Origin: Astropecten irregularis
Lineage: Eukaryota > Echinodermata > Asteroidea > Paxillosida > Astropectinidae
Direction of reading: 5' to 3'
DNA length: 64,000 nucleotides
Assembly (NCBI GenBank): GCA_963971285.1
Contig: OZ020246.1
Coordinates: 22,055,217-22,119,216 of the forward strand
Position 1 is the first letter of the stretch, and every line of letters starts with the position of its first letter. This document shows positions 23,166 through 36,300 of this stretch, one piece after another. A model generated the notes under the pieces. It searched no databases, had not been told where the DNA came from, and saw only the letters and a program-made list of their open reading frames with translations. A program made the position numbers and the translations under genes.

Positions 23166-23735
23166 AGGTACAACGTTGGCAAAGGTAACAGAACAGCATT
23201 CACACTTTGTATGATCCAGCATGTACATGAAATAATAAGCCTGTGAAAATTTAGGCTCAACATCTGAGTCCCGAGAAAATAGCCAAAATTCGACAAAATC
23301 TTTCTTACAAAAACATAAAGAAGGATTCATAATTATAATCATAAAATAACCACAATGTGACTGAACAGTTTGACTGAACTTTTAAGCCATTTAAAGTGAA
23401 CAAATAAAAATTGACTGGAGGGGGATTCGAACCGGTGACCTCCATGAATACCGTACAGGTTTTTCAGGAGGTCGCCGGCTCGAATTCCCCTCTAGTCAAT
23501 TTTTCCTTGTTCACCTTTCAATTCAAAGAAGGAATCCATCTGATCTCGGTAAGATCAAAAATGTTTTTGGTGTTTGGTTTTATACTCTTTCTGGATATAC
23601 ACCATTTCAGGCGTAAATATTTTAACCATTAGTTTCTACCAGCACCACCTTCATAATTATAAACCTTGAAAGTTATGCGTATAAATCTGTGAACATTTCT
23701 GTTTTTGTTTGTTACCAGAGTGTTGCACATGCCCT
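23166..23735. mobile_element. TTAA MITE family B interrupted by a SINE-half fold-back
   Basis: The left part starts after TTAA (23162-23165) with AGGTACAACGTTGGCAAAGG. The right part ends GCACATGCCCT before TTAA (23736-23739). The middle (about 23393-23525) is a head-to-head pair of tRNA-like SINE halves, inserted later. Confidence 0.75.
23393..23525. mobile_element. Fold-back made of two SINE 3' halves, head to head
   Basis: Left arm AAAGTGAACAAATAAAAATTG..GGATTCGAACCGG, right arm AGGTCGCCGGCTCGAATTCC..CTAGTCAATTTTTCCTTGTTCA. Both arms carry the T-arm/B-box side of the SINE in opposite orientations. Confidence 0.75.
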
Positions 23736-23864
23736 TTAAGAGGAGTTTTCCTCTACTTTTGTTTTTCAGCCGTGCAGCTTGATGCGGTTTATTTTGAATG
23801 AAAAGGGACTATCACTCAAAACTGATGAACTCTGCGAAAACAGGAGGCAGGGGGCAGCGGCGTA

Positions 23865-24742
23865 GCTAGGATTTTTTCAGCAGGGGGGCACTGGGGGGGC
23901 CTTGGAATTTTGTGGGGGGGGGGCACCCGGAATTTTTTCAAAACTGGAGATTTGCAAAATATGAGAAATGCGGCGGGGGGGGGGGCGGATCCAGCGGGCG
24001 TCAGGCAACCTTTTCTTCAAGCAAAAAAAAATAAAAAACAGAAAGAAAAAAAATAAAAAAAAATAAAAGGGAAACAGATAGACTCCAAAAGAGCTGAAAA
24101 AGAGGGAGAAGACAAAATTAGCTAGCTTTGATCGCCCCGAAACGCATCCGTCGCTATTGAATTGGAGTATTTTATTTCCACGCTCCCTGGAAAATCATGG
24201 ATAAGCGCGAAGGCCTTGAGGCCGGGGTCCAGGGCCCGCTTAAGGGCCCTGGAAGCTCAGGGGTTCTAGATATTCTTTGGTGTTATCTGAGCCTTATTTT
24301 GGAAGCAATTGTTCCGATAAATTTATTCATTTATTTATATTATTACTTCATTATTTCTTTTTAATCCAACACTCTTGAGCGGGAGAAATTCAATCTGGGG
24401 ACCAGACTAACTAGCCAAACCAGACAAAATGGCATATGGGCTGTTTTGAAGTTCGCAACCGTAAGCGCGTAAGAAAATTGCATTTTTACACTAAAATGTT
24501 GCACAGATTTCTTCAGTGTAGGGTTTTAAGGACTCAGGAACATTTGCTGAAAGTAAAAAATATCATTTTGGAACAGTAAAAGCTGTTAAGTTGTTTTTAT
24601 TTCCTTTATAGCTATCATACCCTACAGATAACGCTTATTTTTTTTTATACCCACGATTTTTTGTGGGGGGGCACCTGGGGGGGCACGCCGAATTTGTGGG
24701 GGGGCACGTGCCCCCCCAGGCCCCCCCGTAGCTACGCCACTG
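23865..24742. mobile_element. Non-autonomous hAT-type element, 878 bp, perfect 8-bp duplication
   Basis: Ends CAGCGGCGTAGCTAGG and CGTAGCTACGCCACTG. The 8-mer GCAGGGGG occurs directly outside both ends (23857-23864 and 24743-24750). The 8-bp target duplication plus CAG-type ends indicate the hAT superfamily. Very G-rich left and C-rich right termini and an A-rich centre (24015-24070). No transposase is readable. Confidence 0.9.
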
Positions 24743-24868
24743 GCAGGGGGTCAGACTAAAAGACCGACCCCCTCGTGGGTGACTGCTCATCAGGGCCTGC
24801 TTGCCATGCCCATGCACCGTCCGGGGATCGGGAGACTCGTACCGGATGAGTGATCGTACATTCATTAA

Positions 24869-25226
24869 AGGCATAGTACAGGATTGGTTAAAGTGACAGA
24901 ACAGCTGTAGTCTGGTCATAATTGATTTGTCATGGAATAAAAACAAACCTGTGGAATTTTAAATTCAATTGTCATCATCGGAAACTTTATAAAACAGTGA
25001 TCAACGTTCAAATCTATATCTATTCACATGAGATGTGATCTTATATACCCCGAGACGAAAAACTGTTTTGGTCGTTGTTTTACTCATTTCTGGATAAAAT
25101 AAATACAATATTTCAGGCCAGGACAATTTAACGATTTTCTACCGTCTCTATTATCCTGAAAGTCATACGGAAATCTGCATGTAAACATTTCTGTTTGGGT
25201 TTATTTACCAATCCTGTTCTGTACAA
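24869..25226. mobile_element. TTAA MITE family B, copy 5
   Basis: TTAA at 24865-24868, then AGGCATAGTACAGGATTGG. The right end ACCAATCCTGTTCTGTACAAG is slightly decayed, then TTAA (25227-25230). Confidence 0.8.
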
Positions 25227-25308
25227 GTTAACTCACTCTCAAGTCAGACTTCCTTGCAATGTTAAAGTGGATGGAGTATATTTTGATATATACTCTTAAC
25301 TTCTTTAA

Positions 25309-25666
25309 AGGTAGTATCATACTTTGGTAAGAGACCAAAACAGAAATGTTCACAGATTTACGTATAACTTTCAGGGTATGAAGATGATGCTGATAGAAAC
25401 CTACTGTTAAAATTTTTCCGTCTGAAAATTGTGTATTTATCCAGAAATTAGTAAACCAACGACCGAAAATCTTTTTGATCTTTTAAAAGATCAAACATAA
25501 AAGAGAAAAAAATTAAGAAATACTGTGGCTGTTTTTCACTGTTTCCTCCCAAAGTGGGCAACGTATGGGACTGAATTTTTCACAGATGATTGTTATTGTA
25601 TCTGTCTTGGTATTATTGCCCATGAATCTGTATTTCTTCGATAAAAACCAAAGTATGATACTACCT
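25309..25666. mobile_element. TTAA MITE family A, copy at 25.3 kb
   Basis: TTAA (25305-25308), AGGTAGTATCATACTTTGGT at the left, ACCAAAGTATGATACTACCT at the right, then TTAA (25667-25670). The termini are perfect inverted repeats of 20 bp. No coding capacity. Confidence 0.93.
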
Positions 25667-26939
25667 TTAAGAGCGCATGCGAATTGATAATGACGTTTTG
25701 AAGGCTTGAATCAAAATTATCATTCCCCAGGTCAGGCTCATGGAGTAACTTCTTGGGGAGGAGCTTGAAACTTGGATGCTTAATATTTCGCTCAGTTGCT
25801 GATTCTCAACCGTGAATAAAACAAGAGCTTGCTTGACCTGTTGGAGTTTAGCCGACAACGGTCCTCCAGAAATTGAAGAGGAAAAGGAAACTCTATTTAT
25901 AGGTGATACCATGCACCGTTTGCCATTTAAACGCACGGTAAAAATAATTTGCCAAATACTGAACTGTGGCCTCCCATATGAGGCCTCATCATTTTAATAC
26001 AGCCCACGACACAGTGAAAATGATGATGCAGAGAAACAGATAATAAACCATCGACCTAAGTCCAAAAACCACTCTATCTGAATAGAAATAACTATGCATC
26101 CTCACCTCACTCCACTACGTATAGCCTGTTTTTTTTTATCACCCGGATATGCAAACAAATCCCAGGCCACTTTATCCACACCAGCTTTCAAAGGTCTTAT
26201 GCAAAATTTGGCTTGGCTGGGATGGGCTACGTGTATAGTTATTGAGTCTAGTGCTAGGTCTGGGAATTATTAGAGAAGTATAATTGATGGAAGATAGCAG
26301 CCATTCCTTCATAAGGTTATGTGGACCTGTTTACAAAGGGTTCACTTTATTGGAAACGCGATGATTGCAATTGCCATTATCCCCATTGTTTAGCATTCCG
26401 ATACTCTTTATTGTCTGCATCTTTCTCATCACCATTTATTCATCATCACTAATACCACCAAAGATATTCACCACCATTGGCAGCATCACCACCTTAAAAG
26501 ACGCCCACCATCATTCCCAATTACAGGCAGAAAGACAATAACAATCTCCGTTTGTAAGCCCATCATCCCATCCACAATATGGTAAACATCTTCATCACCT
26601 GTACAAGTTCACTCAGCCAGTAATAATACACAGCATCTCTGTACCATGAGAGAACAACAGGTTTCCCGGGGTTTCCCAACTATACCAATACTTATATGAA
26701 CCAGACACTAGGCGAGTCCCGCCGATTATTGAATTATGATGATACATGATGATGCACACTGTACATATTCATCTACCACACTCTTGTGCTACATGCACTA
26801 GCACTGGCAAGCTTTTACTAGGGACTCGTTTACGTGTAAAGGTTGACCTTGTCGACTCAAAACCTCCTCCAACAACGAGTTAACCAGCTCCGTGGTGTGA
26901 TGTGATATCTGAGTCCACCACACACGCTACACGTACAAG

Positions 26940-27339
26940 TAGTTGTCATGTGATGTTGCGGTGTTAAGGGGAGGATACCCATAATCGCGCATGCGTTTCT
27001 CTATACCTAGTACCTGTTTCCGCCTTAGCTTGATGCGTTGGCATAGGTGAAATCGGCAGTCTGTGGTCATCATGCCCTTTGAGCAACATGGGTAAAGATT
27101 CTTAGTGTCTGTGAGAAATCAAAAAGGTGCGTCCTGCCCTGGCCTGAGGGGAGTTAAATGAGACTTAACCGTGGCAGTGTCATATACAGTGAATACATTA
27201 TTCATGAGGTTGCACAGCCGAGCGTGACTTGGCTCCCATCATCACACGTTGGTTACCGTCGTCTATGCAGCAGGTTCAGACGGCGGCTTAGGAGCCCGGA
27301 GCCCGCATCCCATCCCGATCCCACCGCGTCAGCATCACC
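26940..27339 (+). promoter_or_regulatory. RREB1 promoter / 5' UTR region
   Basis: Upstream of the RREB1 start the sequence becomes GC-richer. CGCGCATGCG at 26986-26995 matches the core of the NRF1 palindrome (GCGCATGCGC). From 27220 to 27339 it is GC-rich with CpGs. There is no clear TATA box. An ATG at 27158 opens a 98-codon frame that overlaps the main ATG in another frame, so it would be an upstream ORF if transcription starts before it. The start site cannot be fixed from sequence. Confidence 0.5.
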
Positions 27340-27379
27340 ATGCCACGCCGTAAGCAGTCGATCCCTGCAAGGAGGACAG
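27340..27379 (+). CDS. RREB1: RREB1 coding exon 1: MPRRKQSIPARRT microexon
   Basis: ATG in CATCACCATGC is followed by 12 codons reading PRRKQSIPARRT and one base, then a consensus donor CAG|GTAAGA at 27379/27380. The MxRRKQxxP start resembles the N-terminal NuRD/RBBP4-recruiting motif of FOG, SALL and BCL11 proteins (known family knowledge). Human RREB1, as I recall it, does not begin this way. The one-base overhang matches exon 2's two-base start to make Glu. The upstream sequence in the same exon is GC-rich and fits a 5' UTR. This exon is the least certain part of the model. Confidence 0.72.
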
Positions 27380-30300
27380 GTAAGAATCCCCTACCCCAAA
27401 TCTGTTTTTCTATCCTTTCCATTCCAGTGCATCTTATGCACGGTGCTAGTGTGATGATCAAAAATGGTGAGTGGAATTATATTGGTGCCATCGCTGCAGG
27501 AGTTTTAAATGGCTGACATCCTGCCAGTGTGCAAAGTTTGCTGCGTGCAACTGAGTGAGAGAGACTTGCTCCCGGGGCCACTGTGCTGTCTATGTCTAGC
27601 TTGTTGTATGCGTGTGTTGTATGTAGAGGGAGTGACGTCGGTCGTTCATCATGTACAACGTGAATGCAACAACCACTAACGTAGTCTGTAGTCTGGACCG
27701 ATCGTGGTTCTTTGTTAAGAGGATGCTGCATTAATTCGCCGATCTATCGTTCAGTTTTCTAACTACTTTTTCATAGTGAACTCCATCATCTATCATCTCA
27801 ACTTGTCTCCAAACTCAGTGGTAAGCTTGTGGTGGGATTGATTATAATAAAAATGGAAAACTTTGTCGATCGAGTAGTGTGTGTGTGTTTAGAGTGTGAA
27901 ACAAACTTTGGGTAACTAGTGCATCATCATCATCAAGTTGAGTCCCTGTGTGTAACATGGGGAAGTTTTCTCTCTCTTCTTCGATTGATTGAATGCTAGC
28001 CGTATCGTTGTTGCCACGCGGCAGTCATTTTGTCTTTTGCTGTTTAACTTCCTGTACGTATGGTGGGTTGGTTTCGTGTATTCAGCAGCGTGTGGCGTTA
28101 TTGTGTGGTGATGATGTTGTGTGTGTGATGTGATGGAACTTGGGTTTGTTCGCCGCCGTGCAGCAGAGAAAAAAGAATGTCTGCAAACTCAGCACGACAT
28201 CCGCTCGCTGTGCATCTGACCTCTGCTAGGCTGTAGAGTAGAAGTTTATCAGCGCTAAGCTGCTCCGTGTGTCTCTCTAGCTCTGGCGATGCCGTGTATA
28301 ATAAACCACCGTGAGCAACAAGTTGCTGGCCGCTGTGACTGAGACATTTTCTTTTGCACGGAGTCGCGGTTGCGTGGCTGAGGCTCTTGAGCCAAACAGG
28401 ATCCCCTGTGAAGGGGGAAAGATTCATAATTGGAATTGGGTGGGGCTAGGGACAGATAAAAAAGGATCTGGGGTTTGGATCTTGGGGATAAAATGCTGCA
28501 TTGAGAAGATGATGTTCTATATTAATTTTGTCAAGCTTTCTGTACATGAATAAAAATAATTGCAGTTAAATTTTCTTGTCATTTTTGTTTGTACAACTAC
28601 AATAACAAGTCAAGGAAACATCATGATGACCTCTTTGAGTGCTACACTGCTAGCTGGCATTTTGATAGAATCTGTTTTTAGTGTTGGCCTAGTTTTTTTT
28701 CACTCTCTCAGTCATTTTGCCTTGTCATCAGTTATGAACCAGATGGAGTGAAGCTAGGGGGGACACAGGGCCAAAGATTTGAGGAGATGTAAATGACTTT
28801 GGCTGATGTCAGAACTCGAGGGAAAAAGAAATGATGGCACACGCAAAAATGTATTTTCCCTCAATCATTACATCAAATGATGAATTTGATGTAACACTTC
28901 AGTGTCTTGTGTAAATAATTTGGTTAGGACCTAAAGTTTGATTTAATCACATTTTTCCTTGGCCAAAGTTTAATAAATGATATGAATCAGTTAAAGGTAT
29001 TAACTATATAAGGATACTAAAACAGAATCTTCAAAGATTTACCTATAACTTACAGAATACAGGGTATAAAGATGGCGATGGTAGGAACATTACCTTTAAC
29101 CATTTTAGGCCTAAATATGATGAAGTAAAAAAAACTTAAATGGAAATGAATTTTTTAACCTTGGACTTGGAGATACCAAATAAAATTGTCTTTACTATTT
29201 TTCCAAGATAGCAGTTTTTATAGCAGTATGGCAAGAAAGCTTAAGGTATTAATGGATATGGATTACATTTTGTTCAGTTTGAACTTTTATAAAAAAAAAT
29301 GTCTCCAGTTTTAAAGTATATTTTGGTCATGTTTTTTTTTCATCTTCAATGGATTATTTGATTTTTTCATCAATGTATTTACTTAGCTTATGTAGTCATT
29401 GCCTTCCTCAATCACCCAGCTATTATGGTAATCCCACAGTTTCAACATTGTTGTTTAGTGGTGCTCTCCTCATCCAGTTTTACGACTGCGGAGAGAATAA
29501 GAGACTGTAGAAAATAAAGAGAGAGAGAAAATAAAAGAGTGAGCATCCAAGTGAGGCCCACACCTTGACCTGAAGTTCTAAACCCTATTGTTATCTTGGC
29601 ATCACTGTATGCAAATACACACTGCCAACCTCCAACAGTGCGTGTAGAGATATAAATACATCAAAGCACGTATACGTAGACAGGCAGCACTAGGCTTTTT
29701 TTTTACACTTTGCTCCGTGCTGTCCAACAACACCCTCTTTTAGGTTTGTGTATTGATTCAGATCAGGAGACCTCTTTCATGATGTTTGCCTCTCGCTAGG
29801 TCCATCAATGACTCCCCTCGATACGGGAGCACAACAGGGGATGGAGTAAAAGGAAGAGAGGAGAATAGTGTACGGATGAATGCACAATTTAGGTGCTGAT
29901 GATACATGTACAATAATGTGCTGTTAGTTTATATGATGAGCTAAAAGGAAAGGTTTTATAAAGGTCTGAATGTGTTATAATGCAGAAGAACAAGAACTAA
30001 ATATATTTAGGAGATGAATACAAGTAATGACCTGAAAAATATAAAATGCTCGGAGTAAGGAGGGCCTGATGATGCATTTCTATCCTAGCAGGATCTTTAT
30101 TGAAGGTTATCTTTATTGAAGGTCCTGCTAGGATTGAAACGCATCAGGCCCTCCTAACTCCAAGCACTGAATAAGAAGATGGATAAAATAACCCCAGTAT
30201 TGGACTTTTGAGATACATGTATGTATAATTTTTTTTGACACAAGACTGTAGATAAAAGTGTAGAACTAACTTAGTTCATATCTGTATATTTTTTTTGTGA

Positions 30301-33300
30301 TGAGACTGGATTGATTTTTTTAAAATTCACCTTTGAAATAGAAAAATTGTCTTCAGAATGTTATGATCTTTTAGCATTCACTGACCAGTTGCAAAACATA
30401 ATCTTGAAAAACCATCTTTTGATCTTATTGAGTGCCTCTCCTTTTGCATATATTATAACATATGGAGATTAAAGAAAATCCAGTATCAAAATTTGAATTG
30501 TTGAAAACCTAGATAATGAGAAAATTGTAGAGTACTTAGAAGAACATATGCAAATATAATGTTCACATTGAAATGAAAAGTAACATCTTTTGAAAGAGCT
30601 ACCCTCCCTAAAAAAGAAAGGTCAAATGAAGTATTCCAGCTTTCTTAAAATCCATAGATTTATGAAATTATTAACAGCATTGTTTTAGAAAATGCGAATT
30701 CATCATCTTCCAGTATGCAATGCAAATGTGTCTCATTCCTTCTATCTTCATTTTTGAGCTCCTCAATCAAGTTGAATTTTTTGTGATGAGTAATAATAGA
30801 CAGGAAACAAGGGTCCTGTGGAGTTACCATGGCAGCCAGAAAGTTTGCGGAGACTGCTGTAACTCATGTAAGAGGAGGGTCCTATACTAGTACTTGCAGA
30901 TGAATTAAGTACATGTATGCATTGGGTAGAGAAATACTTCAAACAACTCGAAATCTGTAGAGTGATGGTGAAATGTTTTTTGGGGAGTCCCCTTGTGTAT
31001 TGTCGAAGAGTTTGGTCTTTTATAGCACCCCTATTGCACCCCTCATGGATGCATATGGCTAGGCACTGCCTGGCCTTTTAATTCCTCCTTCAATGCCAGA
31101 CTACCGTGACCCTCCGTGATTCAATTATGAATCATCCAGATACACAGCGATTGTCCCCCCTTTTCTAACCTGTCTGTACTACTAGTACAAGGCACTGCTG
31201 CTATGCATGAAGCACCCAGCTCGATCGCAAGCTCATAATAAGCAGAGACCTGAAAAAAAAAACCTGGAGAGGAGTTCACTGAGTGCGCGAGTCGAGCCTG
31301 CGAGGTATCTGTGAACCGACACATGCAACCAAAGTTCAGTATCCACAGTAACATGCACACACAAGGGCCAACCAGCCAGGTGTGCCTGGTTGTGTGTTGT
31401 ACAAACAAGTTATCTCCCTACATAGCTAGCCCCATGCATGCAGCAAGCAGGCTGTAGACTCCAGCTCCGTCTATATGCTTCATTTGCCACTGATGATGAA
31501 CGGCGTTCTCTGTGTTTATACATGAGACCTTAGCATCCACAATGCATTCAATCGATCAATTGTCTGCTTATGAAAGGAGAGGCTGGGATGAAAATCATAG
31601 GTTTTTTTTTTATCAAGGTGTATTATAACTGTTCAAGGCATAGAGGGAATCCACCTATAATTGCAAAATTTAATCGGCGGGAATAAATTGATCTTATTAT
31701 GTACTTCATTGTCTGCATTATTTTTTCTGGGGGGGGGGATGTACCAAATAGGTTCAAATTGAAGTTCAAATGGTCATTTTGTAGGAAAAATATATATAAT
31801 GATCACAATTAAGCATCCTATATACATGTACTCGTATATGTCATGGGATCAGTCACAAAAATGTTGTGATTTAATGATTTTTATCACACATTAAGTCATC
31901 TGTGATGTAGATTATAAAATTCTTGAACAATTTAGTCAAAGTAGTGGCTACTACGCACATCTTTCGCAGAATTCTGCCTCAGTCGATTGAGACATATTAT
32001 TTATAAGAAAGCAATACCAGTGATATAAGAAAGCAATATTACCAGTAATACACAACTGCAAAGTGCTCATTTCCCAAAATAGTAACCTGAAATATACAAA
32101 ATATTTGAGAAAGATCCTGCTTGGGTTGAAACATCAGGCCTTCCCATCTCCAAACACTTCACTTCATTACATCTGATGAAGTAGTTGTTACTACGAAAGC
32201 GTATGTAGTTTTTCGCATAGTTAGTCTTTAAGTGCTACCCTAATTCTCTTTATTTTTTCGATAGACTGACACGGCTACCCACAATACATCTCCAAACAGA
32301 ATGGAAAAACAAGCAGTTTAATATCAGCTATTACATTTCTCTGTTTATGAAATGAATTTCTGCGAAACATTTTTCTTGTTTCTAGTAGTTACTATGATAA
32401 GATCTAAGACCCGAATCTAAGACTTGGTGGTTTGTCCTCCACCTTTAATGCTATCAATCAAATACCAGCGAACAAAACAAAGTCTTATCCCCCACCCCAG
32501 ACTTGTCAACATACATTCCTTCATCCTGTGTTGCTGGGAGTTGAAGAGAGCCGTCATAGGGCAAATTCTGGGCAACCATTGTTTGATGACCCTGTTAATA
32601 ATCAATAGTCTAGGTATCAATTAAAACCAGAATATTTATTTATTATTCTTCACTGTCATTGTACTTGTTTTATTTGTTGGCCAAATAAATAATAATAATA
32701 ATAATAACAAGCAACAGGGATGTGCGACTTTAGATGTAAACCAGATTTCAGATTTTTTTGTTTAAATTTTAACTCTATAATTTCAGATTTTTTGTACACC
32801 TGCTCTGTACAAAAGTATAGGAACTTTTAAATTTCACTTTTTTCCTTGGTTATTTTCAGATTTTTTGTATGGCTACTCACAGTCACTCCCCTGAAACAAA
32901 TTAGTCTACCTTGGTAGTTGCATGTGGTTGGTGGTAGGAAATACAATGTAACACAGCTTAAACCCTAAAGATCAGCTGGGGCCAATTTCATAGAGCTGCT
33001 TAAGCAGAAAATTTGCTTAAGCACGAAAAAACCTTGGTAGATAAAATCAGTATGCCAGCCAAAACTCCTTGTGAATGTTATGCTTAGCAAACAATGGCCG
33101 AATACAAGTCAAAAGCAGTAAACATCACATGAAAATTTGGTAAAGCAAATTTTGTGCTTAAGCAGCTCTATGAAATTGGCCCCAGGGACCAATTTCATAG
33201 AACTGCTTAAGCACAAAATTTGCTTAATCTTGAAAAGTCTTCCTTGATCAAACGGGACTACCAACCCAATTTTCATGTGATGTTTACTGCTTTTGACTTG

Positions 33301-36300
33301 TATCTGGCTATTTTTTTTGCTGAGCCTTACATTCACAAGGAGTTTTGGCTGGCATAGTGATTTTATTTACCAGGGTTTTTGGTGCTTAGGAAATTTTGGT
33401 GCTTAAATTAAGCAGCTCTGTGAAATTGGCCCCAGAGCTTTGGAGGAGGGAGTGTGTGAACAAAGGATGAAATGGCAGTGTTTTGTTTATGGGTTATTTT
33501 CTCCTGCTTTGGTTTTGGTTTTACTTTGCTGGGGTCAGGCTTTGTTTTCTGTTTTGGATTATTTTGAGATTTTGGGAATTGATGTGATGGCACCATGAGG
33601 TGTTTGAATATTTCTTTCTGTCTCCTGATGAGGTCTAGAGTAGGCTAGTCGAAACGTTGAGACCTTACGAAATAGAAATGCAAAAGTATGAACGATTCTT
33701 ACATGGTGTTACCGCAAACCGATCCACATACCAATTGTCACCATGCAAAGCCTCAAATCTTTCTTATTTCTTTCATGTAAATCTAAGACAATTTGACATG
33801 GGTGTACGGATGCCCAAGAACCGAAATATGTAATGCATAACTACACTAACCTTGTAATAATGATTATTATACAATTGCAAACAAAGCAAGACATTCCTGA
33901 ATCTGAGCAACACTCGCAACCTGTCGGCATAATACAGCCCATAATAGACAGGTTTATCTCTGACCCCCAGTTACCAGATACTGTAAACGAGGCAGGATGC
34001 CAGGTTTCCCATCCAGCATTTTCAGAGGGGCAGACACTTCCTAAGGGCTAGTGCTCTTATATTGAACCCTGAATGGGTTCCTAGCTGTGTGCTGTACATC
34101 CTAGTCCTACTGATCCTCCTATTGCATCCAGGAATGGGAGGGGAATTGTCGCTAGTTTTGGTTTGCTCTTTTGGAGGGGAGAACTTTTAATTTTTTTAAT
34201 TACAAAACAGTTTTATTTAGCTATCAATTGTCTTCATTTGCCCATCATTTTTGCAAGTTAAAGGTAATATCATACTTTGGTTTTTGTCAACGAAATGCAG
34301 ATTCATGGTTAAAAACATCAAGAAAGATACAGTAATAGTCATCTGTGAAATTTTCAGTCCTATATGATGCCCACTTTTTGAGAAAACAGTGAAAAACGCT
34401 CACGGTATTTTTGTCATCTTTTCACAGGATTTTTGATCTTCCAAAGATTAAAAATGTTTTTGGTCAATTGGTTTTACTCTTTTCTGATTAGATACTGCAT
34501 TTCAGACAGAAACATTTTAACAATATGTTTCTACCATCACCATTTTTATACCCTGTAAGTTATAGGTAAATCTGTGAAGATTTCTGTTTCGGTATGTGCT
34601 ACCAAAGTACGATAGTATTCATCAATAGTAATTGACTGAATACGTTCAAGGAGAACAATTCCCTTCCTTGCAGACAATGTGAATGAAAATTTGTTTAAAC
34701 ACCGATTCTAAAGAACATTTCTGATACACTTACACCAAATACCAGAAGATTCTCTGATAAATTTTGTCTTCCCCGTAATAACCATCAATAAAAGAAATAA
34801 ATTTGTCAAAATTAACTTCCAGCAATCATTCATCTTTCTAAATTAGTCTATACATTTATTTGTGAGATTCTGTAGAAGTCTTAAAAAATTGACGTGGTGT
34901 GGACATTTTTAAGGTGTAATACATGATTGGTAAAGGTCACAGAACAGCACTCACACTGTGTCTGATCAAACATGTACATGAAATAATAAACCTGTGAAAA
35001 TTTGAGCTCAATCGGACATCTGAGTCACTAGAGAAACATCAAAAACCTGACTCATTTTTTCTTTTAAAACATAAAGAGCGGCTTTGATCTTACCCCGAAG
35101 ATCAAAATTGTTTTGGTCTTTGTTTTACTAATTTATAGATAAATACACCATTTCAGGCGGAAATGTTTTAATGGTGTGTTTCTATCCAGCACCATCATCA
35201 TACATGTACCCTGAAAGTTATACCTAAATCTGTGAACATCTGTGCTGGGCTCTCACTGGTCACTGAGTCCTACTGTGTGATGGACATTGGTACATGTACC
35301 CATTACAGTGTAGTACAATTTCAGTTTCTCAGCAAGAAAAAAAACACCTGCCAATTGACTTCATCACTTTCACTTCCTGCCCGTTTTCATAATCGGTCAG
35401 ATTTTTCCTCCAAGCTCCAACTGAGAAAAGCCTCACAAACCAGAGAGACCGGCTGGCAGGAAGTGTAATCTTTAGGCTGTTTGTTGGAGTGGTATACCAC
35501 ACACCAGGAAATACCAGAATTTGCATTATATCATAGACATTGCTAGCTTCTTTGTTGTAACTTTGTACGTGTACATTCGATGAGATCATTTTCGCTTCAG
35601 CTTGCACGTAATGAAGGGTTTGCTGACTTCCCTCCAAAAAGTAGAAATTCGCTTCCTTTTAAAACGGACACATAAATGAATGAGAGGATCAGAGCATGTA
35701 TTGCGTGCTTTCCCTGTTTCCCTGGTCACTCTGTTTCCCTTTGTTCTGATCCTCTCATCCATTTATGTGTATCTTTACTTGCTTTACTGTCATTTAGCCT
35801 TTTGAGAAAGATCCTGCTAGGATGAAACGTGTCAGGCCCTCCTAACTTCAAGTATTCTGTTTTAGTTTGTTTTGTCTGGACTGTCTGGACCTTCATCCTT
35901 GCAAGAATTTAAAGGCATCTTTTGACTTCAGCATTTAGCTTTTACTGTCTTCACAGCATGTGTATGTCCGTAACTAACCGAGGAAAATGCTGAGGCCAAT
36001 CCCATATACTGCTCAGCAGGATTGGGATTCAAGTTCTATGATAATTCTTAGATCTCATAATCAGGTCATTTAAACAGGGATGTGAATCTCAGATTTAAAT
36101 CTGAATTCAGATTTGTTTGTTTGGATTTTGACTCAAAACGTCTGCTTTTTTGTACACCTGCTCTTTACAAAAGTATGGGAACTTTTAAATTTCAGCTTTT
36201 TCCTTGGTGTTTTTAGATTTGTGTGTGTGCAGCCACTCACATCCCTAATTAAATAGTTTGATTCCATACTCGCTCTTTTTAAGCTCAGATTTAGACTTGA

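Larger units (their letters stand above)
20531..26939. other. Head-to-head intergenic region between SACM1L and RREB1
   Basis: No exon is recognisable. Contents: a 91-bp tandem duplication (21130-21311), the nested TTAA-MITE block (21654-22750), a split family B element (23166-23735), the hAT-type element (23865-24742) and further A/B MITEs (24869-25226, 25309-25666). Unassigned open frames at 22777-22992 and 25667-25936 (minus) look non-repetitive but match nothing I recognise. The stretch 25670-26939 is otherwise unique-looking and could hold regulatory DNA. Confidence 0.6.

Noticed and set aside
24635..24946. 103-codon minus-strand frame in the hAT-type element
   Set aside because: Mostly translation of the G/C-run terminus and a family B MITE; no transposase motif.
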